From Acephala macrosclerotiorum (Eukaryota > Ascomycota > Leotiomycetes > Helotiales > Mollisiaceae): a stretch of DNA of 64,000 bases. Each line of letters starts with the position of its first letter. Within the stretch, counting starts at the first letter, position 1. A program made the translations under genes and the position numbers. The stretch is from NCBI GenBank assembly GCA_014904845.1, contig MU119270.1:1-64000 (forward strand), read 5' to 3'. The notes under the pieces were generated by a model. It did no database searches. It was given only the letters and a program-made list of their open reading frames with translations, and was not told the DNA's origin. Positions 11,267 through 23,155 of the stretch are shown piece by piece.

Positions 11267-13614
11267 TCACCACCACAAAGTAGCTTCCTTCTTCTTCGGC
11301 AACGGATCGTCCGCTTTTGTCCGCTGAAAACAAACAATCGTCGCTCTCCGTTCCTGCAAGTCGAAACTGGTGTTAACAGGTTCAGCTCTAGCCCAACTTG
11401 GAATCACCCCTCCTTCCATATGTTTCTCTTCAACACCCTTCACCCATTCCACAATCTTCCCTGCTAGAATGCTATCCCAGATCCCCTCTCTTCTGCTCTC
11501 TCTCAGCAACAAATTTATGATCCTAGCTCTGATGTCCCAGAATCGACACTTCATGCCCACAAGATAGAGAGGGAGGATGACTCCAAGGTCGGGAGTAAAG
11601 AATGGGACCCCCAGTCTCTGGAATTCTTCAAGAACCCGAGAAGAGAGGTTAACAATCTCGAGCATGAGATCACGATGCTTGTCGTATGCCATGGGATCCA
11701 GACTGATTGCACTCAGCGCAAAGATAGCCGTTTTGTAATGCAGTCGCAATAGCAGCATTCCCGATTCATCCTTCATCGTTTGATATCCTGTCATGGCTCT
11801 GAACGCTCGGTCCCACTGTCGAATTCTGGCTAGATTCTCTTCTCGTTTCACTTCGTCGATTTGGTACATAAGCGAGGACTCTTTCTGAGCGTTCTGGGAG
11901 ATGAAGTTCTCGTTTGCAATTTGCGGAATTGTTGTATTCGACGCGGGTGTTGTTGTCTCGGGAGATGGGTCTGGAGGCTGTGCTATTGTTCCTGGGGCAA
12001 GGCACCCAGCAATTTGGTCCTCGGATCCATGAGGTAGGCTAGAGATTGTTGGTGTCATTTTCTCCTGTGCTTCTGGGTGCTCAATGGGGATAGCTTCCCA
12101 TTCTATCTCCATCAATGCATCCAGAGTTCCGGGATCAATCCGTTCGGGTATTCGGTCTTCGGGTCCATGGAACTCAGGCGCTAGGTGAGGTTCCGTCTGT
12201 TCTGCCATTTGGGGACTGGTCTGACGACTCCTAGATTCCCACGCTGCCCAGACCGGATCTTGTTCCATTGAGGGGTCTAGTAGCACAGCTGGTACCACAG
12301 ATGGGTCAACGAAGTTGGCCTTTTGATGTTCGGATCGGTATTGCTCAGACTGTCGGCGAGGGAATGCTGCAGCGTCTTGTTGAGAGGCGGAACCAGTAAT
12401 CGAGCTCCATGCTACAGACAGGTCTGGGGCCAACGGGGGATCTAGAGGCTGTATCACTGATCCATGACCAAGTTGTTCTTGGATTTGATCTGGGGAATCT
12501 TGGCCTTCTGTTAGGAGGTATGGAAACACTGCACCCTTCTCTTTTGCTTCGGGGTACTTCAAAGAGCCGAAATTTGGCTCACTTTCCGTCCACATCTTCG
12601 CACCTGTAACGGAGAGAAAGACGGTGATGCTTTTCAAGACTAGTTCTAAGTAAGAGCGTGCGATCTTGGCCGACTGGAATTTGCTCGGCATGTGTCGCAA
12701 CAGCTCGACCCCTTCCTGTCTCAGAGCTTGACGACGAGGCATCGGCCTTGGATCAGGATTGGAGAAAGTCTGGATTGAAAGGCCGCTAAAGGCTTGGATA
12801 AGCTCGTGCTCGACGGTTGTGGGGTCTGGTGAGGGGTAATTGGACGGCGGGGCATCAGGCAAGCTGGACCTCCATTCCGTGATCAATTCAGTGCCAGTGC
12901 GGATCTGGGCTACGGCCAGTGGATAGTTTCCATGAAATGACTCGAAACAAAGCATGATGAGGCAGGTCATCAAAGTTGTCCTCAGATCTTGATTGCCATT
13001 CGCGATGTCCTCCATCATTATCTTGACGGCTTTGTCGTAGTACTTGATCGCTATCTTGTGATGCGTGTTAGTCACATCATGTTGTATAGAGCTAGAAGAT
13101 ATAGTTCGCTGAGAATGGGCTTCCGCGAAAGCTAGACCTAGAGCTCCAACCGCGACAACGCCATAGCGGATTGACGGGATGTGGATAGAGCGGCGAATCA
13201 ACTTCGTCCAATCTCCCGAATCGAGGAACGCATGTGCACCGGGAGGCGCGGATCGATGCCAGAGGTCGAAGTATGTCTTTTCTAAGTCGTTGTCGAAAAT
13301 CGATGTTAAGATGGAACGTGGGATGACAGGTCGTGGTAGAAGCGCAACCTGGGGTTTGACAATGGATGTGTCCCTTCGAGGCTTCGGGACCTCGATACGA
13401 TAGCCATCACAGCCTACCCCAAAGACCTCACAGCGCCTGCAAAAAGGTTTCCTCTCATCACACTTCACACGACGGGTTCTTTCGAGGTGTCAGCAGAGGC
13501 AATATGGCGGAATTGCGGTACCTGCTTGCATGTTGCACACCCGCTGCGGGTTCGAGGAGCAGATCTTCTCGTCCGCCTAGTTTTCTTTTCTTGGACGCCT
13601 ATGCTTGAAGACAT
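11267..13614 (-). CDS. Zn2Cys6 transcription factor with a non-canonical intron
   Basis: Nuclear DNA-binding regulator. Model on the minus strand: exons 13526-13614 and 11267-13478, 766 aa. The zinc cluster is complete only if a 47-nt intron starting with GC and ending with AG is removed. This yields C26-x2-C29-x6-C36-x6-C43-x2-C46-x6-C53, a perfect fungal binuclear cluster ('GCATCKTRRVKCDE' then 'PFCRRCEVFGVGC'). The only nearby GT donor, four bases later, puts the protein out of frame. The basic N-terminus (KKTRRTRRSAPRTR) may be a nuclear signal. The middle region follows the fungal-specific factor layout ('YLELVLKSITVFL', 'LMTCLIMLCFESFHGNYPLA') and is interrupted by a long low-complexity P/S/E-rich linker. 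The target is unknown. It is about 4 kb from the rhamnosidase, so a role in rhamnose control is possible but unsupported. Confidence 0.85.
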
Positions 13615-14862
13615 TTAGGCTAAGTCCTTATACATATGGTGGCATATGAGATGAAGTTGTGATGATATATTTTTTGAGATGGTTGGTTTAAGCTTACGAG
13701 AGCTCATTTCTAATTGGCCTTTGAAATCGAAGTGGGTCTTCGCGTTCCACTGCCACATCGCGACGCCTTTGACGCGAGGGCTCGTTTGAGTAGAAAGATG
13801 TACTGAGATTGCACATTTGATTGCTGACAGAAAATACGACTTCCTTCCACCATTCAAAGGCCACGCGGACATCAAGTCGAACAAAAGGGTACAAAGCACG
13901 TGACTCGGGCGTTTCTAACCTCAAGTTGCACGGAACTTCCTACAAGCCCGCCTCTAGGTCGCCATTCGAAAAAAAAGAAGGGGGAAAAAATAATGCATTG
14001 CGGAGAGAAGGAGGGATACAGGAAACTTCAAAGGCCTAGGAGCCAAGAGGCTCTCACGTGTTATCCTCTAAACCAAGGTTGACAGTGGTAGCTTCGTCTT
14101 CGGTCCCTGTTATCGTCCAGTTCGAGCTTACCTTTAGATTGCTTTGTTGGAGATTGATGCAAGCATAAGAAAAAGGTCTATTTCGACAGCGGAGCTTATG
14201 TGTTGGAGTGCTCGCTGGAAAGTAAAACTATGTTCTCTTCCAGGAACAGATGAAACTTTCGAATGTGACCATGGACTCTGTTGTACTGAGAACATTCTAT
14301 TTGTGCATACTTCAGCTCTGTCCTCACAACTGCTACCTGCTTAGGCATTGGACGAGATGGATACTGTATTCGGTCAACGCGTTTCTTTGAACGAGATTAC
14401 CCCTAAAACTAATATGACCAAAGTTTCGTTTCGGACCTTGGACACGATATGGAAAGATGAATTGAAAGGGTAGCATTCAATTCACCGAAGGTTTTCCGAG
14501 AAAGCTTATGTATGAAATCACAGGGAAGACACAGGGAAGACCCAGGAATATCGGAGACTGTGGGGCGTGCACCTGCTCGGCTACGGCAGCACGTTGCCCT
14601 CTCTTTCAACCTGATATGTCCGGTAGAAATAAACTCAAACTCTATTTAAACATTAAAGTTTCGGGAGCTGTAGTCTGGCAGGTGTTAAAATGGCGCCTTC
14701 CACGACATAGAGTTTGTGTGGCGGTGTACAGGTACGAGATAGCTCTAGCGCCCAACTCATCTTTGATTTTGTTCCATACCTCACTTCACTTTAACCATTC
14801 TCCTCCACCCGTTACATTCTGTGCAGTATTACTCTTTCCCACGTTCAAAAGACTAAGCAAGC
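13615..14862. other. Intergenic region
   Basis: No recognisable gene or repeat on either strand. It contains the promoters of the leftward Zn2Cys6 gene and the rightward CmcJ-like gene. Confidence 0.5.
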
Positions 14863-15876
14863 ATGTCGGCGATAATGCCGCACATAGTCCGCGCAACCCT
14901 AAACTACTACCTTGACCCGGCCAAAGGTGGCCACGAGTCCTTCTGGTTCGGCACTGTCGGCGAGAAACGCCGCCCATTCGATCGTGTCGATGTTGAGATA
15001 TCCGACATCAGAGGGAGGGAGAATGAATTTGATCTCGACACGCACGGGTTCCAGTATATGAACCAGAAGAGCATGGAGAAAAAGTTCGAGGACCACGAGA
15101 AGGTCCAGAAGGTGTATTATCCAGAGTGCGTGGAGTTGCTGAAGAGGATGTAGGTGTACATTGAGGAACTACTGAGAAATCGAGTTGATATTAATGATAC
15201 ATTCAGTACTGGAGCAACGAGAGTCCACATAATGGGCCACGTCTGCCGCCGCCAAAGTTGGGATGCATTCAAAACCGCCACCTCCGAGAAAGCCGATGCA
15301 GACCGCACTGCAGTGCCTACCAGTGCCAGATACGTCCACGTTGGTACGTACCTCGACTCCTCGTGAGCAATACTCTGATAACCCCTCAAAGACTACTCTT
15401 ATACAGGCGCCCAAACACGCCTGCACTTTTACCTCCCATCTGAAGCAGAGAAGCTGAGCAAAAGTCGTTGGGCAATCATCAATATCTGGCGTCCCATTTC
15501 CCACACAGTCACAAGAGAAAACCTCGCTATCTGTGACGCACGATCGATCCCTGATTCGGACCTCAGACCTGTCGTCGCGAAGTTCCGGCGTCCAGACGAT
15601 CACGAAAAGCTGAGTGAGCGGGCCAGGGCGGCGCTGAATAGGAATGATGTCGAGACGTGGGCTGTTGCTGGACCACCAGAGGGACATAGGTGGCATTATT
15701 GTTCCAAGTTGACGCCGGATGAGGCGTTGTTGTTCAAGATTTTTGATTCGAAGGAGAAGGGGGTGGCAAGGCGGAGTCCACATTCAGCGTTTGTTTGTGG
15801 GGAGGACGAGGGTGCGGAGAGGCAGAGTGTTGAGGTTCGGTGTTTGGTGTTTTGGGAGAATGAGAGTAGTGAATGA
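14863..15876 (+). CDS. CmcJ/AsaB-like oxidoreductase
   Basis: Member of the fungal family named after the cephamycin 7-alpha-methoxylation protein CmcJ, whose characterised members act as hydroxylases or desaturases in specialised metabolism. Three exons (14863-15149, 15207-15343, 15407-15876; introns 57 and 63 nt) give 297 aa, the usual family size. Matching features are 'LNYYLDPAKGG', 'TGATRVHIMGHVCRRQ', 'ARYVHVG', 'RLHFYLPSEAEKL', 'RWAIINIWRPI', 'HRWHYCSKLTPDEALLFKIF' and the closing 'PHSAFVCGED...VEVRCLVFWE'. No signal peptide. No PKS, NRPS or terpene synthase lies in the window, so it is an orphan member. Substrate unknown. Confidence 0.88.
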
Positions 15877-16790
15877 GAGATGATTAGATAGGTCTGGGGC
15901 CGAGATATGGGGATTGGTGAAGAGTTCATGGCTTGATTGAACTGGTTTGTATACCATATGATATGAAGATTACACAAAATTGAATATGCCACCCCACCTT
16001 ACTCGCCATTTTGTCTTGCAATTGCTAACAAAGGAGCCCCGGATCAATACCAACTAGCCGAGAATTTTGCAAACAGAACAACAAACCTCAAACAAGCAAG
16101 CGGTACCACCTGGTGAAAAGCCTGATCGCAACCAGAATTTCGCCTCTTTGATTCTAGTCGCGATCGGGCGTAAAAACAGTTGATGAAGGTTATCCGACTC
16201 CGGCTCCCTTCTGAATGATGTCTTATTATTAGTTTCGCGTGTATAACCTCCAAGCCCTATGCCGTTGGTATTATGCAGGCGTTGGAGGAGCGTTGACAAG
16301 CCATGACACCCGGAGGCTCGCTCGCTGGAGAGTAGCTCAGTCACGTGGTACTGCGGTGCATCCTCATTTTGCCAAGACAGGTTGGTTCCAACCATTGTTC
16401 AACAATTGTATTATGTGTCCGTTGGATGCATCTTTCAAGCAACCTGATATGGAACTGTGTTCCCTTCAAAGAAGATTACCCCTGAAGCTAAGCTATATAT
16501 AGCCGATGTTTCGGTTCGGTGCCGGGACACGCGTGCTCCCGCAAAAAGAACAGATCTTGATCGCCGCAGCCCCTGCGGAATCCAATAAAACCAGCACGAC
16601 CTTTCCGAAAGTATGGATGCACCGGGAGGCTGAGTTCTGAGACTCAATGACGCGGCGATGATGCGAGAGGGTTACGGAGGATACTATCGACCGACCCCTC
16701 CGAACGTTGACGACCTCCCTTCTGCTTCCTCTCTTCCACCATGCAGCAACGAGAACAGCGACAAGAAAGAAATGTAAACAAAGAGGCTCG
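15877..16790. other. Intergenic region
   Basis: No recognisable coding sequence, RNA gene or repeat. It separates two rightward genes. Confidence 0.5.
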
Positions 16791-17892
16791 ATGGCGCAAG
16801 AAAGCACGACAGTGCCTCCAAAGGCCAAATTGAACGATTCGTGGACCACCCTACAGGACGATTATGAATTGAGGAATGTCGCGAAGTTCCAAGATGGAGA
16901 GCAAGGACCGGGAATATTCCTGGGCAAACAAGATGGTATAACGACTTTGGATGATGTCCCTCCTCCAATACCACAACCGACGAAGACGAGGAAGATATTG
17001 TTGTACATTGGGCTTGCAATTGCGGTCCTAGACTTGTGTGTTATGCCGATAGTTTACTACTATTCGTTAACATTTGGGACAAGTTTGAAGGAGCAAAGTG
17101 GTAGGTGACCGTGGCTTTTGAGATGAGGAGGGACCTTAGGCTGATCGAAAGACAGTTCTTCTTATCATCACTTGTTTGTATTGTATGATGACGTTCGCAC
17201 ACTTCACGCATCGTTGTATCAGGTTGATATTCAAATGCTCGAGCCGCTACGGTCCCATCGGATGGCAGCGGAAATGGCGATTGGTATGTTCTCTCCGCTC
17301 TTCATTCTCCCAAAACCTAATAGACATCCAGCTTGAATTCACGAATGCCAATTTCGCCATATGCGCCTCGATCTTCGAAACCGTCCTAGTCATTGGCATG
17401 GCCCCAGTAGACCCACTCCTCCGAATCTGCATTCTACCATCTGCAATTATCTGCTACTATCTTGGCATTCTATTCCTCCTCACATCCGTCCTAACGCACT
17501 TCCAAATCCCCCTTCCTTTTGCGATGTCCTCGACTCCTAAGGGATCGCCTTTTCGTCCAGCACTTCTCGCTATCATCGAAGACTCGGCCTCTATCGAGGC
17601 TCGGGGTGAACTTGCTGCTCGCCTTGCAGTTATCAGACGATACGAATCAAGCCCTCTGTTCCGCAGAATGATCGAGAGACTCAACTGGGTTTGGGGTTTG
17701 GGGTTCATGGGGATAGCGATCATCACCACTATCCTGATATTTTCGCTCAAGGAAGAGGTCGCATTTGGAGTGGGTTGGGGCTTGCCGTATATCTGGGCGA
17801 CCATATTCGTCCTTGGGTCAGTGGCCTTTGCGAAAGCCAGCTTGAAGGAAGAGAGGAGGTTATGGAGAGCAAATCTGGGGATCACTACTTGA
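16791..17892 (+). CDS. Fungal multi-pass membrane protein of unknown function
   Basis: Three exons (16791-17100, 17156-17283, 17332-17892; introns 55 and 48 nt) give 332 aa. A polar N-terminus rich in D, Q and P precedes about six or seven hydrophobic segments, starting with 'ILLYIGLAIAVLDLCVMPIV'. The residues 'LDLCVMPIVYYYSLTFGTSL' and 'FTNANFAICASIFETVLVIG' match a common uncharacterised family of Pezizomycotina membrane proteins. The ATG at 16791 was chosen because upstream in-frame residues are unlike family members. There is no catalytic motif and function cannot be assigned. Confidence 0.78.
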
Positions 17893-18087
17893 GCGTTCAT
17901 GTGGTTTGGTTGTGAGCATTGTTATTTGAGCGCTGATCTTGAGCGGTGCTATATCCATTTGATTTCTTCTTTTCGTGACAAGCTTCGTAGACGTCCTGCT
18001 TGCTCAAGTTCCTCCCCGAGTGGGCCTCAACATGCTCGACTTCCGCCTCCATCTTCTCATATCCTTATGCAAACGGCTTCCTCTCTG

Positions 18088-19830
18088 TCAAGACATCCGC
18101 TTTCGCAGCTCCTTAGCATACATTTCCACGCCCATACAAACATAGGTCTCAAACTTATGCGTCGGCACCTTATTCTCAAACATCTCATGCACCTGTTCTA
18201 AAGTCCAATCACGAGTTTCTGGAATGAAGAAGGTGGTGAGCAGGACGAGCAAGGTATTCGTCCCAAACTAGATGTATCCATATTTTGCACTCCAGCCAAG
18301 TTTCGCGGGGTTGATGAAGTATGGAGCTGTGAATGTTCCGAGCCAGTCGCCGACGAAGTTCAATGCTGTGGCGAGACCGTATGTGAATGGCCGGAGCTGA
18401 TTGTTGGGAAGTTCTCTGCCTACGAACCATGCTGTTGGCGCTGTTTCTTGTTAGTTTTGTTCTTCTCATTACTCACAGAATCTTTGAGAGGCTAGCTTAC
18501 AGTATGCAACATAGAAGAAAGTGAACAGCGAGATGAAAGCAACGACACATCTCCCTGCTACCCCGGAACGAGGCTTGACGGTCCAGACGACCGCCATCAT
18601 GAGTTGACAGATCGCGCAGGCTGAGCAGCCAATTATGATGATGACGGTACGACGGTCGATGTAACGTGTGAAAGCTATACTGAAAAGGCAACCTATGAGA
18701 CCGATGCACGTTATCATTACGGACATCGCGAATGCATTGGTTACCTAAGTACACCTGCTATAGCTAGGAAGTAGGTTGTGTAGTTTACGGCAACTATCTC
18801 CTGGCGGCGCTATTAAGCTACGACGAGAAGGACAAGATGAGCTGTCGACGTACAAACCTGGAACGATTGGTATGGCTGGCAAGAACTCGACTACACATAG
18901 TATTCGGATCAGGCACCACGACCAGCTACGGAGAAAATAATGCATTATGAAATCACAAACGAGTCCGAGTTCCTTCCTCTTCGTCCCCTGCGAGCAGCTA
19001 GACAAATGTTTGGTTCAGCGCTGACCGCGGATATCCGCGTCGCAGGCGGCTTGGCCTTGACTCCCAATGACGATACTCCCAACGGCGTCCAAAATCGGGT
19101 CACTTAGTTTCTAATAAGCCATACGCCAATATAGACGTTCGACGTAGGGAGGTGGATAGATTGGGCGGAGTGGTGAGATGTTGACCCATGATGATCCTAA
19201 TTAACAAGTCAGTGTCGAACATCCAGGATTTACTTGGGGAAGATTAGCAGACCATTCGCAGCATGAAAGCGGACAACAGAAAGGCGAAGAACCAGCCAAC
19301 TGAGACACCTGTGCCGAAGTCAATCTGCAAATGTTTGGATTGAGAGGAGGAGAAGGTACCGAAGATGAGACGTGCTGTATAGAGAGCACTGACGTTTGTG
19401 GTACTGAGCATAATCGCTGTCGCTATTGCGTTGAGAGCTGCGGCAGCCCAGAGTCCGTGTCTTCGTCCGAACTTGGAGCTGAGAGGCCCGACTAGAAGGG
19501 ATGAGAGGAAAGTGCCAATTGTCATGAGGGAAGAGATTAGATGTTGGACAGTGGGCTAAAGGCATTTGATCAGCATAATTTCTGCGGACTGGATTTCACT
19601 AGAAACGCACATCGATGTTCCATTTCTTGAGCTGAAGTGAGTAGTATCCGTACACTTCAAGAAATCCAGGCACACCAACTGGACATCAGCTGAAAGCTTT
19701 GCAGTTAGGCATCAAATACTCACGAAAGAAGTCCTCCGACAAGAGCATAGTTAAGACCAAACTAGAAGGTACCTATTATGAGGAAGAAATTTTGGATGAC
19801 TTCTCACGTCGAGCTTGAGAGGATTCGCTG
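18088..19830 (-). pseudogene. Decayed MFS sugar transporter
   Basis: Minus-strand remains of a second sugar permease of the alpha-glucoside/lactose-permease type. Readable parts run from an N-terminal 'NYALVGGLLS', through 'GTFLSSLLVGPLSSKFGRRH' and 'AFTRYIDRRTV', to 'FIPETRDWTLEQVHEMFENK' and a natural-looking stop at 18088. Lesions include TAG at 18268-18270, exactly where the family has Trp ('KYGYI-W-FGTN'). A TAG at 19762-19764 may be another, although it could also be a splice acceptor. There is also a frame change near the 'YFLAIAGV' segment at about 18745. Intron-like gaps remain between the blocks. It is unrelated in detail to the intact permease at 4-6 kb. Confidence 0.75.
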
Positions 19831-20651
19831 AGATCGGTATAGCGTGCACTATTGCAAGTGCGTAAGTCTTGAAGAGACGCGTGATGTTGAGTTTGAGCTC
19901 AGGGAACGAGCAGTTGCGAAGTTGAGTACATATGGAAGATTTGCCTATTCTCAGTCCCTATCACAAGCTCATGCTGGACATGAGCGGATGGCTTTCCAAA
20001 CTCTCAAAATTTCCCTTCCCGAGATCGTGCCGCCCTGTCGGTAATCCTATTCTTAGCATTTGGAGAGCTAACCGGGGATAATCAAGGGAATTCAGATGAA
20101 GTTCTGGTGTATATGTGGGGCTCAGCTGTTGTCATGCTGCGCGAGCCTACGAAGGGTCGAGTCGGAACCCTTAGCGACCCACTTCAAGGATGGAGTGTAT
20201 CATTCCAGCACTTTATCTGCGATTCGAATTCAGCAGAGACTAATAACAGATGCATATCTGTATAAGTAATGCAGACCAAGACAAGATCTTCTACCAGGGC
20301 CCCACCCCCGCAATTGGAGAGTTGGGGCAAACACAAGAGATATAAGTCGTGGCTGACCAGTCTGCAGGATGCGGATACCGTCATCCATTACACAAGAACA
20401 AATGAAGAGACGAGAATAATCGCCAAGTCGTCACCCCGAGTTCCGAGAGAAGGAGGTTGCAGCTGACAGCATATTTGTGTAACCCCGCACAAAGAAAAAA
20501 TTCGGCAGTTATAATACCCCACCGCCTAACAGCACTTTACGGCACATCATCGGAGTTGAAGCGAAGTCTGAAGTTATAAATGAGATGGTTTGGTGTAACG
20601 AGAGATTGAAATTTGGAAAGCACTAGAAATTCGAAGTCGATACTCGCCAAA
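19831..20651. other. Intergenic region
   Basis: No gene recognised. It may include an unreadable first exon of the dead permease to the left and carries the promoter of the TauD-like gene to the right. Confidence 0.45.
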
Positions 20652-21864
20652 ATGATCGCAGCAGACCCAGACCACGAGCTTAGATACAAGCCGATGACAT
20701 ACGGCGGCTCTCTAGACCATCTAGAGTTTGTGGAAGTCACTCCGATCATCGGACGAGAATATACGAAAGCGAAGATAAAGGACATTCTTCACGCTTCAAA
20801 TGCAGAGGAGCAAATCCGTGACTTGGCGGTGATTATCAGTGAGCGCGGAGTTGTATTTTTCAGAGAGAGCGAACTCGATTTGAGTGTTGACGAGTTGAAG
20901 GAGTTCACAGATTTGGTGGGCAAGTTGAGTGGGAGACCCAAGGAGAACGGGTTGCACGTTCATCCACTGTATCGAGATCCGGGGAACATTCCTATGGGAA
21001 ATGGGGAAACTGATGAAAATATGTAAGCTAATCCTGCGGGCAACGGAGCTTGGAGCTGATTCCAGACAGATATGTGATAAACTCAGAAGCCGCAAAAAAG
21101 TTATACAAGACCATGGCTGGCAAGGACTCGAAAGAGCCCAAGAACTTAAGTCGAGAATGGCACAGTGATGGTTCGAGAATCCTTTCCTGCCTCATTTACA
21201 ATTTCTCACAAGCTTTTAGCAACATTCGAGGTCTGTCCCTCAGATTTCAGTTGCCTCATGATGGAAGAAACCCCACTTCACGGAGGCGACACTTTGTGGT
21301 GCTCAGGCTACGAGATTTATGACCGTATCTCCCCACCCATGCGTGCCTTCCTCGACACATTAACAGCGACTTGCGCTCAACCAGTCTTTCGATCAGCCTG
21401 TGCTGCGGGCGGGTATGAAGTAATGTCGCCTCGTGGCTCACCCCTTAATGTCGGAGATGAATTCGCACCTGTCCACCCCGTGATTCGAACCAATAGACAA
21501 ACAGGTTGGAAGTCCATTTTTGCAGGCGTTGGACTCCATGTCACGAAGATTAATGGTGTGTATGAGTATGAGGATAGGATGATCAGAGAGTATATCATGA
21601 GGCTGATTACGATGAATCATGATTGTGTTGCGAGGATGCATTGGACGAAGGGTGCTGCTGCGATTTGGAACAATAGTTGTGTTTGGCATGCTGCAACGGT
21701 AAGTGATCTTGTCAGCCTTGCAAATGATCAAATGCTGACTCTCATAGCCTGATACGCATTTGGTGGAAGGCGCTGTGCGTACGGGTATTAGGGCGAGCTC
21801 GATTGGTGAACAGCCGTACTTGGACCCCGCTTCAACCTCGCGTCGAGAAGCTTTAGGTTTATGA
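20652..21864 (+). CDS. TauD/TfdA-type Fe(II)/2-oxoglutarate dioxygenase
   Basis: Non-haem iron enzyme using 2-oxoglutarate and oxygen. Fungal relatives act on sulfonates such as taurine or on other small acids; the substrate here cannot be told. Four exons (20652-21022, 21070-21170, 21220-21698, 21748-21864; introns 47-49 nt) give 355 aa in frame throughout. The metal ligands are visible as H155 and D157 in 'REWHSDATF' and H314 in 'CVWHAATPDTH'. The arginine that would grip 2-oxoglutarate is in 'VRTGIRASSIGEQPY'. 'MMEETPLHGGDTLWCSGYE' is the usual strand after the HxD motif. The ATG was preferred to an upstream TTG. The gene looks intact although it lies beside a dead permease. Confidence 0.9.
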
Positions 21865-22437
21865 AGATCATGATTCAAGGTTATTCTGTGACAAGTAAGA
21901 GGTCGAGATTTATTGTCTTAAAATATTTGAATGCAATGTCTCGAAGTCTGTCATTGAGATCTGATTTGATGAGCTAGTGATAGCTATCCCAGCGTTTGGC
22001 CGGATATCGACCTCCAAGCATTTCTCTCACCTCAAACTTTCTAGGGGTGTTTGACCTACCGTGCATTATCACCCAAATTCTTTCCTTCTACTTTAGCGAG
22101 TCTATGTTCATTGGGCACTGACTTGAAGTGTAAGTGCTGTTGCAGAGAACTGTTCTCGCTAAAGCCTTTCCACATGTCTTGATCTTTGGTAAGCGTTTCA
22201 AACCCAACGCAAGTATATTCTGGGACCCTGAAGTAACTTCGATCACGCCTCATTGACCTCATTGATCAAAGGTCATTCATTGTGACAGGCTTAATGAGAC
22301 TCGTGCTGATGGCACGTGACTCTCAATGCTCCACTCATCTCAGTAATACTCCACAATTTCATCTCACGAATTTCCCACAACACCCTAGCTGTCAGTATAG
22401 ATTTAAATAAGTATTTCTCATCAAAATTAACCAATCA
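21865..22437. other. Intergenic region upstream of the tRNA
   Basis: No coding signal. AT-rich just before the tRNA gene. Confidence 0.45.
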
Positions 22438-22528
22438 GGTCCCTTAGCTCAGTTGGTTAGAGCGTGGTGCTAATATCTCCGTTCACGTTGATACGCCAAG
22501 GTCGCGAGTTCGACCCTCGTAGGGACCA
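22438..22528 (+). tRNA. tRNA-Ile (AAU anticodon) with 17-nt intron
   Basis: The acceptor stem GGTCCCT pairs fully with AGGGACC, with discriminator A. The D arm (GCTCAGTTGGTTAGAGC) and T arm (GCGAGTTCGACCCTCGT) are standard. The anticodon stem TGGTG/CGCCA encloses CTAATA, so bases 34-36 are AAT. The intron (22476-22492) begins one base after the anticodon, the canonical nuclear position. A-box and B-box promoters are therefore intact. Confidence 0.95.
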
Positions 22529-23155
22529 TATTCTCTCTTCTTTTTGCACTTACGTGCGTTGGATTCTTTCTATTTTTGATGCTGTGAGCGAATTTCAAAA
22601 ATCTGTGGTATCACATGATCATAATCTGTTTACATAGGTTGCCTCCTCAACTTCAAACCTCATCGATCTTGAGGAGCTAAGAATAACGCCACGGAGCTAG
22701 GACTCAACCTCGGAAGTGTTGGATCTAAAATTTCAAAGTTCAAATAAGTTGAAGGAAAACTGCAGGATTTGTTAAAGTCTTTTCAAGGACTTGGCTTTTT
22801 GTGTGCCGGGAAGCGAGAGAACAGTGCCGAGGCGAGTAAAGAATTTTTACACGTCCTCTCTGATGCTCAATTCAAGCATGAATATTTTAAAGTTCTTGTT
22901 TTATGCATTCACCGTTGTATTGTTTATCACTTGTCACTTTAAAATCTCTCCTTTGAACTGTTTTGAAGCGGATAGACATCGAGGATGAAGTCCAACAAGC
23001 TCATGTCATTGGTCAAGACTCCGCAGTCAAGGCTGACTTGCAGGCGAGGCGCAGCTATCAACAGCCTCGTTGCCTGATACATTTTCACTACCCATCTTCT
23101 TATTATTCATTAAAGTCTCACATGGTGTGAACCTCCTAATACCCCACTCGCAAAG
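22529..23155. other. Intergenic region between tRNA and HET gene
   Basis: No gene recognised on either strand; a small T run follows the tRNA as expected for Pol III termination. Confidence 0.45.

Noticed and set aside
11267..13614. Calling this factor the rhamnose regulator (RhaR-like)
   Set aside because: Only loose proximity to the rhamnosidase supports it; no diagnostic sequence outside the zinc cluster was recognised.
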